Below, one piece after another: positions 17,290 to 27,636 of a DNA stretch of 64,000 nt. This DNA is from Oerskovia jenensis. Lineage in GTDB: Bacteria > Actinomycetota > Actinomycetes > Actinomycetales > Cellulomonadaceae. The notes beneath the pieces were generated by a model. The model did no database searches. It worked only from the letters and a program-made list of their open reading frames with translations, and had not been told where the DNA came from. Position 1 is the stretch's first letter. The number at the start of each line of letters is the position of its first letter. The DNA lies in assembly GCF_016907235.1 (NCBI RefSeq), contig NZ_JAFBBO010000001.1:806001-870000 (forward strand). The letters run 5' to 3'. The translations under genes were made by a program, and so were the position numbers.

Positions 17290-17838
17290 TCAGACCTCCT
17301 CGTCGTTCGGGGCGTCGGCCCCGGGGTTCGCGTCAACAGCCATCTCCGGGCCGAGGTCCACCTCGAGGGCGCGCTTGAGCTCGACCTGGATCGCGCCGCG
17401 GACCACGTCGACGAGCGCGACGGACTCCACGGGGGCGTCGGTGAGCAGCAGGTGCCCGTCCTCGACGTCGCGAAGGCGCCCCTCGACGACCCCGCCGTCC
17501 TGCAGCGACAGACGCACGATGCGTCCGCGGGCGCGCTTGAAGTGGCGCAGCTCGGTGAGCGGGCGGGAGGTGCCGGGGGTCGAGATCTCGAGCGTGTAGG
17601 CGCCCGGGAAGGCGTTCGACGCGTCGAGCGCGGTGTTGATGTCGCGCGAGACCTCGGCGACGCGGTCCAGGTCGAGGTTGCCCAGGGCGTCCTCGGGGAG
17701 GTCCAGCGTGATACGGACGACCGAGCGGCTTCCGGCCAGGGAGACGGTCACGTCCTCCAGGTACAGGTCGGCGTCCTGTACGACCGGTTCCACGACCTGG
17801 CGGACCCTGTCCGCCCCGGCCTGCTTCGCCTTGTTCAT
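17290..17838 (-). CDS. rimP: Ribosome maturation factor RimP
   Basis: 182 residues. Two-domain protein needed for 30S assembly. The conserved GAYTLEISTPGTSRPLTELRHF motif and the preceding DLDRVAEVSRDINTALD helix are diagnostic. ATG 17838 (MNKAKQAG) is preferred over upstream starts because the extra residues are not family-like. First gene of the nusA-infB operon. The divergent 114-bp gap to the lipoprotein gene must hold its promoter; a TAGGCT hexamer lies near 17908-17913 on the minus strand without a clear -35. Confidence 0.94.
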   Translation of the reverse strand: MNKAKQAGADRVRQVVEPVVQDADLYLEDVTVSLAGSRSVVRITLDLPEDALGNLDLDRVAEVSRDINTALDASNAFPGAYTLEISTPGTSRPLTELRHFKRARGRIVRLSLQDGGVVEGRLRDVEDGHLLLTDAPVESVALVDVVRGAIQVELKRALEVDLGPEMAVDANPGADAPNDEEV

Positions 17839-17952
17839 CTCTCGGTCTCCCGTCGGCTCCCACTGCCCACCGGGCAAGGATTCGACCGGTGTGTTGTTGT
17901 ACGGGATCAGCCTAACGACTCACCCGCCAGGAACGTGACATCATCACCCTCG

Positions 17953-19059
17953 ATGACTGTCGAACCTGCTCCGCGCCAGCACCGCTCGAGCCCCCCGGAC
18001 ACCGTTCCATCGTCCGCTTCCTCACGTTTTCGGCGGCGGAGCGCCCCGGGGCGCCCTTCCGCACGGCGCGGCGTCGTGGTGATCGTCACGTCGCTCGCGC
18101 TGCTCGCGGTCGCAGGTTGCGGACTGCGGCTCGAGACACCGCCCCCGACCGAGCCCGTCCCGGACGCCCAGGAGGCGCTGCGCCGGGTCGCCGTCGACGG
18201 CGCGCTGCTCGTGGGCGACCTCGCCGACGCGGCGGGCGCGACGGCGTCGGGCCTGGACCAGGCCGCGCTCGACGCCCTGGCGAGCACGAGCACCTCCGCC
18301 GACGAGCACGTGACCGAGCTGGGCGGCGTCTACGACTCGGGACTCCCCGAGCCCGACGAGGACGCCGACGAGCCCGCGTCCGGCGCGACCGACCAGCCGA
18401 CGGCTCCCACGACCGCGACCCCCGCAGAGGTCGTCGAGGCCCTGGCGGCCTCGGCCGTCGCGCTCCGTGATGCCGCCGACCAGACCGAGGACGGCCCGTT
18501 CGCACGCCTCGTCGCCTCGATCGCGGCGTCGCAGGACGCCTCGGCACGCCAGGTCGCGGCGACGACGGGCACCGCCCTGCCCGACTCGCTCCCCACCCCC
18601 ACGGGGCTGCTCGTCCCCGAGGCCGCGCCGGCGGGCCTGAGCGCGACCGACCTGTCCACGATCATCGAGGCCGAGGACGCCGCGGGCTACGCGTACGAGG
18701 TCCGTGCGGCGCTCGCCGACGGCGAGCTGCGCGAGGCCGCGCTCGGGCGCGCGGTGCTGCACCGCGCGCGGGCCGAGGCGTGGGCCCAGGCCGCGGGGAC
18801 CGCGGGCGGCCCGCAGGACCCCCGCCGGGTCGCCTACACGGTCCCGTCCGACGTCCCGACGCCGGAGCTCGCCGCCGGGCTCGAGTCCTCGCTCGCACAG
18901 TCGTACGCCGCGCTCGTGGGCGACGCCGGTACGGGGACGAGACTCCCGCTCGTCGACCTGGTGATCGAGGCGAACATCGCCGCGATCGGCTGGGGCGCGC
19001 CCGTGAGCGCGTTCCCGGGCCTGCCCGAGCAGGCGGAGCAGACGCCCGCGGCCGGCTGA
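17953..19059 (+). CDS. DUF4439 ferritin-like lipoprotein
   Basis: 368 residues. A basic N-terminal region of 40 residues leads into a hydrophobic segment ending in LLAVAGCG, a lipobox with acylation at Cys56. The protein should therefore be anchored on the outer face of the membrane. The C-terminal 140 residues (from LSTIIEAEDAAGYAYEVRAAL) match the ferritin-like DUF4439 domain found beside rimP in many actinobacteria. The middle is acidic and low-complexity. Role unknown. Divergent from rimP; ends before a very strong terminator. Confidence 0.85.
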   Translation: MTVEPAPRQHRSSPPDTVPSSASSRFRRRSAPGRPSARRGVVVIVTSLALLAVAGCGLRLETPPPTEPVPDAQEALRRVAVDGALLVGDLADAAGATASGLDQAALDALASTSTSADEHVTELGGVYDSGLPEPDEDADEPASGATDQPTAPTTATPAEVVEALAASAVALRDAADQTEDGPFARLVASIAASQDASARQVAATTGTALPDSLPTPTGLLVPEAAPAGLSATDLSTIIEAEDAAGYAYEVRAALADGELREAALGRAVLHRARAEAWAQAAGTAGGPQDPRRVAYTVPSDVPTPELAAGLESSLAQSYAALVGDAGTGTRLPLVDLVIEANIAAIGWGAPVSAFPGLPEQAEQTPAAG

Positions 19060-19141
19060 CGAGCGCCAGCACCACGCCGACGAGGCCAAGGAGCGGCCCC
19101 CGCCGCTACGCCCTCGCACGCACGACCGCACGCACGACGGC

Positions 19142-19200
19142 GCACGAGACGGGCCGGGCCCGGGAGCAGCGAACGCTCCCGGGCCCGGCCCGTCTCGTGC
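19142..19200. terminator. 26-bp perfect hairpin, bidirectional terminator
   Basis: Arms 19142-19167 and 19175-19200 are exact complements over 26 bases with loop AGCGAAC. It separates the convergent DUF4439 gene and proS. The whole gap 19060-19210 contains nothing else recognisable. Confidence 0.85.
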
Positions 19201-19210
19201 GGGAAGAGTG

Positions 19211-21064
19211 CTACGCGAGCAGCTCGGCGACCTTCTCGGTCACGAGATCGACCACGTCGGCGACGGGGACCTGCACTGCCTCGCCGCCCTGACGCGGGCG
19301 CACCTCGACGACGCCGTCCGCGAGACCGCGGCCCACGACCACGACGAGCGGGGCGCCCAGGAGCTCGGCGTCCTTGAACTTCACGCCGGGCGAGACCTTG
19401 GGCCGGTCGTCGTACAGGACCTCGACGCCGCGCGCCGAGAGCTCGGCCGTGAGCGACGCGGCGGCCTCGAAGACCGCCTGGTCCTTGCCCGTGGCGATCA
19501 CCTGGACGTGCATGGGGGCCACGTGCGCGGGCCAGGCGAGCCCGGCCTCGTCGTGGTTGGCCTCGGCCAGCGCCGCGAGCGCGCGCGTCACGCCGATCCC
19601 GTACGAGCCCATCGTCACGACGACCTGCTTGCCGTTCTCGTCGAGGACCGTCAGGCCCAGGGCCTGCGCGTACTTGCGTCCGAGCGCGAAGATGTGGCCG
19701 ATCTCGATGCCGCGCGCCAGCTCGAGCGGGCCCGAGCCGTCTGGCGCGGGGTCGCCAGCACGGACCTCGGCGGCCTCGATCGTGCCGTCGGCCGTGAAGT
19801 CGCGCCCGGCGACCAGGTCGAGCACGTGCTTGCCGTGCTGGTTCGCGCCCGTGATCCAGCGGGTCCCCTCGACGACGCGCGGGTCCAGGAGGTAGCGCAC
19901 GGCCGAGTGCGACGACGCGGGCGTCTTGCCCTCGGCGGGCACGGTCACCTGGGGGCCCTGCGGGCCGAGGACCTCGGGGCCGATGTAGCCCTTGACGAGC
20001 TCGGGGTGCGCGGCGAAGTCCGCCTCGCCCGCGGGCTCGACCTCGGCGGGCTCGACCGCCGCCTCGAGACGCTTGAGGTCGACCTCGCGGTCGCCGGGCA
20101 GGCCCACGACGAGCACCTCACGACGACCGTCGGGGTGCGTGAGCGCGAGCACCACGTTCTTGAGCGTGTCGGCCGCGGTCCACTCGCGGTCAGGACGCGG
20201 GAAGCGCGCGTTGACGAGCGCGACGAGCGAGTCGATCGTCGGGGTGCCAGGGGTGTCCTCGACGTGCGCCGCGGGCGCGTCGTCGAAGGGCAGGGCCTCG
20301 GGCACGGGCGTGACGACGGCCTCGACGTTGGCCGCGTAGCCGCCGGGCGAGCGCACGAACGTGTCCTCGCCGATCGCGGTCGGGTTGAGGAACTCCTCGC
20401 TGCGCGAGCCGCCCATGGCCCCGGACGTCGCGGCCACGATCACGTACTCGAGGCCCAGGCGCGTGAAGATCCGCTGGTAGGCGGCGCGCTGGTTCTGGTA
20501 CGAGGCCTCGAGCCCCTCCTCGGTCACGTCGAACGAGTACGCGTCCTTCATGATGAACTCGCGGCCACGGATGAGGCCCGCACGCGGACGCGCCTCGTCG
20601 CGGTACTTCGTCTGGATCTGGAACAGCGTGAGCGGCAGCTCCTTGTAGGACGAGTACATGTCCTTGACGAGGAGCGTGAACATCTCCTCGTGCGTGGGGG
20701 CGAGCAGGTAGTCGCCGTCCTTGCGGTCCGTGAGGCGGAAGAGGTTGGCGCCGTACTCGTCCCAGCGGCCCGTGGCCTCGTAGGGCTCGCGCGGCAGCAG
20801 CGCCGGGAAGTGGACCTCCTGGCCGCCCGCGTCCTCCATCTCCTCGCGGACGATCGCCTCGACCTTGGCGAGCACGCGCAGGCCCAGCGGGAGCCAGGTG
20901 TAGATGCCGGGGGCGGCGCGACGGATGTAGCCGGCGCGCACGAGGAGCTTGTGGCTCGCGACCTCGGCGTCGACCGGGTCCTCGCGCAGCGTCCGCAGGA
21001 ACAGGGAGGTCATCTTGAGGGGCTTGACGGGGGGACCGACCACCCGGCCGGAGGCTGAAGACAT
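19211..21064 (-). CDS. proS: Prolyl-tRNA synthetase (bacterial type)
   Basis: 617 residues; charges tRNA-Pro. Class II motifs are visible: motif 1 around [21 protein letters not shown], motif 2 in [19 protein letters not shown], and motif 3 in [14 protein letters not shown]. The long insertion between motifs 2 and 3 (about 230-410) is the editing domain typical of bacterial ProRS, followed by the anticodon-binding domain. ATG 21064 (MSSASGRVV) is chosen; the residues before [12 protein letters not shown] are variable in the family. Single gene, divergent from the Fpg/Nei glycosylase. Confidence 0.97.
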   Translation of the reverse strand: MSSASGRVVGPPVKPLKMTSLFLRTLREDPVDAEVASHKLLVRAGYIRRAAPGIYTWLPLGLRVLAKVEAIVREEMEDAGGQEVHFPALLPREPYEATGRWDEYGANLFRLTDRKDGDYLLAPTHEEMFTLLVKDMYSSYKELPLTLFQIQTKYRDEARPRAGLIRGREFIMKDAYSFDVTEEGLEASYQNQRAAYQRIFTRLGLEYVIVAATSGAMGGSRSEEFLNPTAIGEDTFVRSPGGYAANVEAVVTPVPEALPFDDAPAAHVEDTPGTPTIDSLVALVNARFPRPDREWTAADTLKNVVLALTHPDGRREVLVVGLPGDREVDLKRLEAAVEPAEVEPAGEADFAAHPELVKGYIGPEVLGPQGPQVTVPAEGKTPASSHSAVRYLLDPRVVEGTRWITGANQHGKHVLDLVAGRDFTADGTIEAAEVRAGDPAPDGSGPLELARGIEIGHIFALGRKYAQALGLTVLDENGKQVVVTMGSYGIGVTRALAALAEANHDEAGLAWPAHVAPMHVQVIATGKDQAVFEAAASLTAELSARGVEVLYDDRPKVSPGVKFKDAELLGAPLVVVVGRGLADGVVEVRPRQGGEAVQVPVADVVDLVTEKVAELLA

Positions 21065-21199
21065 GGGCCCGATCCTACCGTCGCCGAACGCCACGTCCCG
21101 CAGGGATCGCGTCCCGCCGGCGGTCCCACCCGCCGTCCGACCGGCCGTGCGAGGGACGTCGCCGGTGCGCGCCGGCGCGCGAGCGGGCACCATGGAACC

Positions 21200-22138
21200 G
21201 TGCCCGAGCTCCCCGAGGTCGAGGCGCTCGTCCGCTTCCTCGACGAGCGCACGACCGGTCGTGTCGTCGTCGCGGCGGACCTCGCCTCGATCGTGGCCCT
21301 CAAGACCTTCTCTCCCCCGCTCTCCGCCCTGGTGGGCGGCACGGTCACGGGGGCGGCGCGCCACGGCAAGTGGCTCGACCTGGCGGTCCGCCCGGCGCCC
21401 GGCGGCGCGGGCGCCGACAGCACCGACGGCACGGGCAGCAGGCCCGACGGCGAGCTCCACCTGGTCTTCCATCTCGCCAGGGCGGGGTGGTTGCGCTGGT
21501 CCGAGGACGCGCCCACGACCCCCGTGCGCCCCACCTCGAGCCGAGGCGGCGTCCGGGCCGTGCTCGCGCTGCGGATCCGGTTCGACGACGGGTCCGGCTT
21601 CGACCTCACCGAGGCCGGCACGCGCAAACGGCTCGCGGTCCACCTGGTCCACGACCCCGACGAGGTGCCCGCGATCGCGACCCTGGGCGTCGAACCGCTG
21701 GGGCCCGACTTCACGCGCGACCGTCTGGCCGAGCTCCTGGGCGCACGCAACCAGCAGCTCAAGGGTGTCCTGCGCGACCAGCGCCTCATCGCGGGGATCG
21801 GCAACGCCTACTCCGACGAGATCCTGCACGCCGCGAGGACCAGCCCGTTCCGCCTGAGCCGCACCCTCGACGCCGACGACGTGGCCCACCTGCACCAGGC
21901 GATCCGCGACGTGATCACCGAGGCCGTGGCGACGTCGTCGGGCAGACCGGCCGCCGAGCTCAAGGACGCCAAACGGCGCGGCATGCGCGTCCACGGCCGC
22001 ACGGGCGAGACCTGCCCGGTGTGCGGGGACGTCGTGCGCGAGGTCTCGTTCGCCGACCGCAGCCTGCAGTACTGCGCCACGTGCCAGACCGGCGGGCAGG
22101 TCCTCGCCGACCGGCGCATGTCGAAGCTCCTGAAGTAG
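21200..22138 (+). CDS. Fpg/Nei family DNA glycosylase
   Basis: 312 residues. Removes oxidised bases and nicks the abasic site. N-terminal PELPEVE gives the catalytic Pro2 and Glu3; Lys57 in HGKW and the helix-two-turn-helix [21 protein letters not shown] are conserved. The C-terminal zinc finger has Cys272, 275, 292 and 295. The GTG at 21200 is required to place Pro at position 2. It is longer than MutM (about 270-290) because of a Gly/Asp-rich loop near residue 65-85. In Mycobacterium an fpg gene sits upstream of smc; here it lies by proS. Only three bases separate its stop from the convergent GNAT gene. Confidence 0.93.
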   Translation: MPELPEVEALVRFLDERTTGRVVVAADLASIVALKTFSPPLSALVGGTVTGAARHGKWLDLAVRPAPGGAGADSTDGTGSRPDGELHLVFHLARAGWLRWSEDAPTTPVRPTSSRGGVRAVLALRIRFDDGSGFDLTEAGTRKRLAVHLVHDPDEVPAIATLGVEPLGPDFTRDRLAELLGARNQQLKGVLRDQRLIAGIGNAYSDEILHAARTSPFRLSRTLDADDVAHLHQAIRDVITEAVATSSGRPAAELKDAKRRGMRVHGRTGETCPVCGDVVREVSFADRSLQYCATCQTGGQVLADRRMSKLLK

Positions 22139-22141
22139 ACC

Positions 22142-23086
22142 TCAGAACAGGACGGTCGCGAACGTCCCGACCTGCTCGAACCCCACGCGTCGGTACGTCG
22201 CGAGCGCACGCTCGTTGTACGCGTTGACGTAGAGCGAGACGATCGGTGCGATCTCGCGACGCGTGATCTCCACGACCGCGGCCATGCCCGACTCGGACAG
22301 GCGCCGACCTCGCAGCCGTGGCTCGACCCACACGCCCTGCACCTGCGCGACCTCGGGCGTGACCGCACCGAGCTCGGCCTTGAAGGCGACCGTGCGCTCG
22401 TGGAGCGCGACGGCCGCGAGCGGGTCGTCCACCCCGGTCGACGGCGTCGACGACGAGGCGTCCCCGGTCACCCGCACGAACGAGCGACCCGACGTGATGA
22501 GCCCGCGCACACGGTCGGTGTAGGCGTTGCCGCCCGCGGCGACCGGCGAGTAGCCGACCTCCTCGACGAACATGCGCACGCACGCCGGCAGCACGAGCGG
22601 GAGCTCCGCGGGCACCGAGCGGCGGACCAGCGGGTCCGGCTCGACGTCGGGCGCCCGGTCGATCATGAGCGACGGCTGGTCGTCGCGGACGTCCCGCGCC
22701 GCCGGCCAGTGCTCGGCCAGGCGATCCCACAGACCGAGAGCCGCCGAACGCTCGCCCACGATCGACGACGCCCGACGCCCGAACCTGCGGGCGAGGGCCG
22801 CGAACGCGTCGAGGGCCTCGGTGTGGTCCGCTCCCTGCGCCGGGACGACGGGCACCAGGTTGGCCCCCGCCCAGCAGATCGCCACGAGCGGTCCCTGCGC
22901 GGGAAAGCCCCACACCTGTCCCCCGCTCTGCGAGAGCCGTGCGGCCTCGACGATGCGGGAGGCCGCGAGCACCGACCCCACGGGGTCGAGGGCGCACACC
23001 CGCAAGGCGTCCGGGACGTCCGCGTCCCCCAGGACCCGGGCAGCCTGGAGCCGGGACCACGGCCCCGGGGGGTGCCAGCGCGCCAT
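22142..23086 (-). CDS. GNAT acetyltransferase with DUF4081 domain
   Basis: 314 residues. The N-terminal DUF4081-type domain (about 15-165) is followed by a GNAT domain whose CoA-binding region reads VWVEPRLRGRRLSESGMAAVV, with the final strand YVNAYNERALATYRRVGFEQVG. It acetylates an unknown amine substrate. It is directly downstream of ispG, the same order as the Rv2868c-Rv2867c pair in Mycobacterium, and is probably co-transcribed. Start ATG 23086. Confidence 0.88.
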   Translation of the reverse strand: MARWHPPGPWSRLQAARVLGDADVPDALRVCALDPVGSVLAASRIVEAARLSQSGGQVWGFPAQGPLVAICWAGANLVPVVPAQGADHTEALDAFAALARRFGRRASSIVGERSAALGLWDRLAEHWPAARDVRDDQPSLMIDRAPDVEPDPLVRRSVPAELPLVLPACVRMFVEEVGYSPVAAGGNAYTDRVRGLITSGRSFVRVTGDASSSTPSTGVDDPLAAVALHERTVAFKAELGAVTPEVAQVQGVWVEPRLRGRRLSESGMAAVVEITRREIAPIVSLYVNAYNERALATYRRVGFEQVGTFATVLF

Positions 23087-23096
23087 GGCCGTCGAC

Positions 23097-24260
23097 TCAG
23101 CCGACGGTGACGACGGGCGGACCGGCCTGTGCGTCGTTCTCCGGTGTCATGGTCTCGGCGATCCGCATGGCCTCCTCGATCAGCGTCTCGACGATCATCG
23201 ACTCGGGCACCGTCTTGACGACCTCGCCCTTGACGAAGATCTGCCCCTTGCCGTTGCCCGACGCGACGCCGAGGTCCGCCTCGCGAGCCTCGCCCGGTCC
23301 GTTCACGACGCAGCCCATGACCGCGACGCGCAGCGGGACCTCCATGCCCTCGAGTCCGGCGGTCACCTTCTCCGCGAGCGTGTACACGTCCACCTGCGCG
23401 CGACCGCACGACGGGCACGAGACGATCTCGAGCTTGCGGGGACGCAGGTTGAGCGACTGCAGGATCTGGATGCCGACCTTGACCTCCTCGACGGGCGGAG
23501 CCGACAGGGAGACGCGGATCGTGTCGCCGATGCCCTTGCTCAGCAGCGCGCCGAACGCCGTCGCCGACTTGATCGTGCCCTGGAAGGCCGGGCCCGCCTC
23601 GGTGACACCCAGGTGCAGCGGCCAGTCGCCGCGCTCGGACAGCAGCTCGTAGGCGCGCACCATGACGACCGGGTCGTTGTGCTTGACCGAGATCTTGAAG
23701 TCGTGGAAGCCGTGCTCCTCGAACAGCGACGCCTCCCAGACGGCCGACTCGACGAGCGCCTCCGGGGTGGCCTTGCCGTACTTGGCGAGGAGGCGCGGGT
23801 CGAGCGACCCGGCGTTCACGCCGATACGGATCGAGGTGCCCGCGTCCGTGGCGGCGCGGGCGATCTCCTTGATCTGGTCGTCGAACTTGCGGATGTTGCC
23901 CGGGTTCACTCGCACGGCCGCGCAGCCCGCGTCGATCGCGGCGAACACGTACTTCGGCTGGAAGTGGATGTCCGCGATCACGGGGATCTGGGACTTCCTC
24001 GCGATCGCGGGCAGCGCGAGCGCGTCGTCCTGGCTCGGCACCGCGACGCGCACGATGTCGCAGCCCGACGCGGTCAGCTCGGCGATCTGCTGGAGGGTCG
24101 CGTTGATGTCCGTGGTCGGGGTCGTGGTCATCGACTGGACGCTCACGGGGGCGTCACCGCCGACGTCGACCTTGCCGACCTTGATCTTGCGGGTCTTGCG
24201 GCGCGGCGCGAGGACAGGCGGAGGTGCTGCTGGCATGCCGAGGCTGATGGGTACGCTCAC
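23097..24260 (-). CDS. ispG: 4-hydroxy-3-methylbut-2-enyl diphosphate synthase (IspG/GcpE)
   Basis: 387 residues. Penultimate step of the MEP isoprenoid pathway, converting MEcPP to HMBPP with a 4Fe-4S cluster. Cluster ligands Cys282, Cys285 (SCPSCGR) and Cys317, with Glu324 in [10 protein letters not shown], are all present; the TIM-barrel N-terminus has [14 protein letters not shown] start at 24260. Dxr, an earlier enzyme of the same pathway, is two genes upstream, so MEP genes are grouped around the rip1-type protease. Confidence 0.97.
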   Translation of the reverse strand: MSVPISLGMPAAPPPVLAPRRKTRKIKVGKVDVGGDAPVSVQSMTTTPTTDINATLQQIAELTASGCDIVRVAVPSQDDALALPAIARKSQIPVIADIHFQPKYVFAAIDAGCAAVRVNPGNIRKFDDQIKEIARAATDAGTSIRIGVNAGSLDPRLLAKYGKATPEALVESAVWEASLFEEHGFHDFKISVKHNDPVVMVRAYELLSERGDWPLHLGVTEAGPAFQGTIKSATAFGALLSKGIGDTIRVSLSAPPVEEVKVGIQILQSLNLRPRKLEIVSCPSCGRAQVDVYTLAEKVTAGLEGMEVPLRVAVMGCVVNGPGEAREADLGVASGNGKGQIFVKGEVVKTVPESMIVETLIEEAMRIAETMTPENDAQAGPPVVTVG

Positions 24261-24368
24261 GGACCTAGTATCCCCCGCTCAGCACCCCTGACGCGCCCGA
24301 CGCCGCCCCCCGCCCCGCTCGCCCCGTGACTCTTCGCGAGATCTTCACCGAGGTGGCTCAGGTGATGG

Positions 24369-25679
24369 TCAGGTGAGGCGGATCGGGTTGGCGATGTCCG
24401 CGTAGATCAGCAGCACGCCCATCCCGAGCAGGACGACCCACATCGCGAGCCCGAGCGGGACGAGCTTGGCGACGTCCGCGTGCGCGGGGCGCGGGCGGCC
24501 GCGGACCTTGGCGACCTGCCTCTTGGCCCCCTCGTACAGCGCACCCGCGATGTGCCCGCCGTCGAGCGGCGGCAACGGGATGAGGTTGAACGCGAACAGA
24601 GCGATGTTGAGCGAGGCCAGGAGGCTCAGCATGATCGCCACGCGGTCGACCACGTCGACCTGGTCCGCCCCCACGACGTCCACCGCGATCCGCCCCACGC
24701 CCACCGGACCCATGACCGACGCCGGGTCCCGCTCCTCGCCGCCGAACGTCGACTGCACCACGTCGACCAGCTTGGCCGGCAGCTCGACGATGACCGCGGC
24801 AGTGCCCGAGACCTGCGCCCAGATGGCCTCCGGCACCGCGCTGAGCGGCTCCGAGACCCGCTCCTGGGTCGGGGCGATCCCGACGTAGCCCGCGGGCTTG
24901 AGGACGGGCTCGCCGTCGTCGTCGGTCACGTACTGCCCGTCGTCACCCACGACCGGACGGTCCACCTCGGTCGGGGTGATCTCGAGCGTGACCTGCTCAC
25001 CCGCCCGCTCGACCACGACCGGGACGGTCTGGCCCGCGGCGCCCGTGATCTTGCCGACCAGCGAGTCCCACGACGTGACCGGCTCGCCGTCGAACGAGAC
25101 GATCGTGTCCCCGGGCTCGATCCCCGCCAGCGCGGCAGGGGTCGCCGGGTCGCTCGCCGTGCACTCGTAGTCCGCCGGGGCCGCGGCGGGCGTCACGCAC
25201 GCGGGCACCGTCGCGACCGTCGTGGTCGCCTGCGGCGAACCGATGCCGACCAGCACCACGGTCATGAGCACGAACGCGATCACGAGGTTCATGAACGGAC
25301 CGCCGAACATCACGACGATCTTCTTGGGCACCGAGAGGTTGTAGAACGCACGCGGCTCCTGACCGGGCAGGATCTCCTCGGCGCTCATCTCCCGCGCGTC
25401 CTGCACCATGCGACCGAAGAAGCCGTCGGACTTCTTGGCACCAGGAGGCGCGGGCGGGTACATGCCCACGAGGCGCACGTAGCCGCCCAACGGGATCGCC
25501 TTGAGCCCGTACTCGGTCTCCCCCGTGGTCCGCGACCACAACGTGGGTCCGAACCCCACGAAGTAGTGGCTGACCCGGACACCGAACTTCTTCGCCGGGA
25601 CCATGTGCCCGACCTCGTGCAGGGCGATCGACACCAGGATGCCGACCAGCACGACGAGGATGCCGATCACCGCGGCCAT
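24369..25679 (-). CDS. Site-2 protease, RseP/Rip1-type M50 metalloprotease
   Basis: 436 residues. Intramembrane zinc protease: HEVGH at 21-25 in the first membrane segment and the LDG motif in LPPLDGGHIAGAL near 373. A PDZ domain occupies about 175-235. Four or so membrane segments are visible, two N-terminal and two C-terminal. The mycobacterial homologue Rip1 cleaves anti-sigma factors and other membrane proteins after a first cut; the same role is inferred. Neighbours dxr (upstream) and ispG (downstream) match the order in Mycobacterium. Confidence 0.94.
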   Translation of the reverse strand: MAAVIGILVVLVGILVSIALHEVGHMVPAKKFGVRVSHYFVGFGPTLWSRTTGETEYGLKAIPLGGYVRLVGMYPPAPPGAKKSDGFFGRMVQDAREMSAEEILPGQEPRAFYNLSVPKKIVVMFGGPFMNLVIAFVLMTVVLVGIGSPQATTTVATVPACVTPAAAPADYECTASDPATPAALAGIEPGDTIVSFDGEPVTSWDSLVGKITGAAGQTVPVVVERAGEQVTLEITPTEVDRPVVGDDGQYVTDDDGEPVLKPAGYVGIAPTQERVSEPLSAVPEAIWAQVSGTAAVIVELPAKLVDVVQSTFGGEERDPASVMGPVGVGRIAVDVVGADQVDVVDRVAIMLSLLASLNIALFAFNLIPLPPLDGGHIAGALYEGAKRQVAKVRGRPRPAHADVAKLVPLGLAMWVVLLGMGVLLIYADIANPIRLT

Positions 25680-25829
25680 GAGTGCTCCGTTCAGGGGTGC
25701 TGCGAGAAGACGAGTACTGCGAGGTGGACCAGTGCTGAGGCCCGAACCTACCGCCGGTTCCTGCGGACGGCCTGAGGATCGTCAGGACCGGAGGCCCTGG
25801 ACCGTGGACGCCCCTCGCCCGCCGGGGCA

Positions 25830-27014
25830 TCAGCGACGGGCGAGGATCTCGTGAGCCCTGGCCCGGGCCCACCCCTCGGCACCCGTCACGTCCTCCAACG
25901 TGACCGCCGCCCGCGGGGTTCCCGTGTGCTCACCCAGGACCCGCTGCACGGTCTCGACGATGTCCAGGAAGCCGATCCGGCCCGAGAGGAACGCGGCGAC
26001 GCACTCCTCGTTGGCCGCGTTGTACACCGCAGGGTGCGTCGCCGACGCCGAGGCTGCCTCGCGCGCGAGCCCGACGGCCGGGAAGAGAGCCTCGTCGAGC
26101 GGCTCGAACGTCCAGGCCGTCGCGGCCGACCAGTCGCACCCGGCTGCCACCTCGCCGAGGCGGTCCGGCCAGCTCAGGCCGAGCGCGATGGGCAGGCGCA
26201 TGTCCGGCGGGGAGGCCTGCGCGATGGTCGAACCGTCGACGAACTCGACCATCGAGTGGACGACCGACTGCGGGTGCACCACGACCGCGATCTCGTCGGT
26301 CGGCACGTCGAACAGCAGGTGCGCCTCGATGAGCTCGAGGCCCTTGTTCATGAGCGTCGCCGAGTTGATCGTCACGACCGGCCCCATGGCCCAGGTCGGG
26401 TGCGCGAGCGCCTGCTCCGGGGAGACCGCCTTGACGTCGTCGCGCGACCATCCGCGGAACGGGCCGCCCGACGCCGTCAGCACGAGGCGACGGACCTCCT
26501 CGCGGCGCCCGGAGCGCAGTGCCTGCGCGATCGCGGAGTGCTCCGAGTCGACGGGGACGATCTGGTCCGGACGCTGCTTCGCGTCCTGGACCAGCACGCC
26601 ACCCACGACGAGCGACTCCTTGTTGGCCAGCGCGAGCGTCGAGCCCGCGCCCAGGGCGGCCAGCGTGGGGCCGAGGCCCACCGAGCCCGTGATGCCGTTG
26701 AGCACGACGTCGGAGCCGGCACCCGCGAGCTCGGTCGCGGCGTCCGGGCCGACGAGCACCTCGACGGCCGGTGCGCCCGCGCGCGAGGCCCTCGCGGCCA
26801 GCGCGGTCTCGACCTCGACGGCTCGTGCAGGGTCCGCGACCCCGACACGTCGCACACCGAGCGCGACCGCCTGCTGGGCGAGGAGCTCGGCGTTCGCGCC
26901 ACCCGCCGAGATCGCGTCCACGCGGAACCGGTCGGAGTGACGAGAGATCACGTCGATCGCCTGGGTGCCGATGGATCCGGTCGACCCGAGAAGGGTCACG
27001 CTGCGCAGACTCAT
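25830..27014 (-). CDS. dxr: 1-deoxy-D-xylulose 5-phosphate reductoisomerase
   Basis: 394 residues. Commits DXP to the MEP pathway, using NADPH and a divalent metal. NADPH loop LLGSTGSIGTQ is near residues 8-18; the substrate and metal motifs VPVDSEHSAIAQAL and TASGGPFRGW are intact, and the C-terminal domain (HPAVYNAANEECVAAFL) is complete. ATG 27014 chosen; residues further upstream in frame are not family-like. The promoter must lie in the short gap after the DivIVA-domain gene or further upstream with rlmN. Confidence 0.97.
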   Translation of the reverse strand: MSLRSVTLLGSTGSIGTQAIDVISRHSDRFRVDAISAGGANAELLAQQAVALGVRRVGVADPARAVEVETALAARASRAGAPAVEVLVGPDAATELAGAGSDVVLNGITGSVGLGPTLAALGAGSTLALANKESLVVGGVLVQDAKQRPDQIVPVDSEHSAIAQALRSGRREEVRRLVLTASGGPFRGWSRDDVKAVSPEQALAHPTWAMGPVVTINSATLMNKGLELIEAHLLFDVPTDEIAVVVHPQSVVHSMVEFVDGSTIAQASPPDMRLPIALGLSWPDRLGEVAAGCDWSAATAWTFEPLDEALFPAVGLAREAASASATHPAVYNAANEECVAAFLSGRIGFLDIVETVQRVLGEHTGTPRAAVTLEDVTGAEGWARARAHEILARR

Positions 27015-27084
27015 GGGGACATCCTCCCAGGTGCGCGGACCGCCCGAGGCGCGCGGCGCCGTCGGGCAGTCTGCGCGCACGGCG

Positions 27085-27636
27085 TCACTCGACGCCGAGC
27101 AGCACCTCGATGGCCCGGGCGAAGAACGCGTCCACGGGCCCCTCCGCGTAGCCGTCCTTGCCGCGGCGACGAGCGAACGTCGAGTTGCGGATCTCGGCGG
27201 CCGTGATGGGCTCCTGGCGGTCGAAGTACGCCACGAGACGGTCGCACAGGTCGTCCACGTCGTCCATGTCGTAGCCCCACTCGCCACGGCCCGCGGGCGC
27301 GAAGCGCTCGCCGTCCGGGCGGCCCAGGCGGCCGTACAGGCTGCGCGCCCGCTCGGCGAGCGCGTTCATCCACGCCTGCTGGCCGTTGACCGCGACGTAC
27401 TCGGCACGCTGGCGGGCGATGAAGGCCCCCTCCAACCGATCGAGGGCCGCGTCGACCTCGTGGGTGTCGTACCCGCCACGGACCAGGTCGAACATCGAGA
27501 CCTGGATGTCCGTGCTCGTCAGACGCTCCGGCTTCTTGCCCTCGTAGACCTGACGTGCGTGGTCGAAGAACTCGTCCACCTCTTCCGGGTCGTACCCGTT
27601 GCGCACCTTCGAGACGGTGCTGAACAACGCACTCAC
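27085..27636 (-). CDS. DivIVA-domain protein
   Basis: 183 residues. Three repeats of the DivIVA-type motif are visible: [19 protein letters not shown] (about 10-28), [18 protein letters not shown] and a third, weaker [14 protein letters not shown] near the C-terminus. The first resembles the N-terminal membrane-targeting part of DivIVA/Wag31, but the long coiled coil is missing, so this is not the main polar growth factor. The GTG start overlaps the rlmN stop (GTGA), indicating translational coupling. Function unknown; a septum or pole link is inference. Confidence 0.85.
   Translation of the reverse strand: MSALFSTVSKVRNGYDPEEVDEFFDHARQVYEGKKPERLTSTDIQVSMFDLVRGGYDTHEVDAALDRLEGAFIARQRAEYVAVNGQQAWMNALAERARSLYGRLGRPDGERFAPAGRGEWGYDMDDVDDLCDRLVAYFDRQEPITAAEIRNSTFARRRGKDGYAEGPVDAFFARAIEVLLGVE

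Noticed and set aside
24327-24374. 16-codon plus-strand frame with GTG start between ispG and the site-2 protease
   Set aside because: No ribosome-binding site, no conserved context, and its length is expected by chance.
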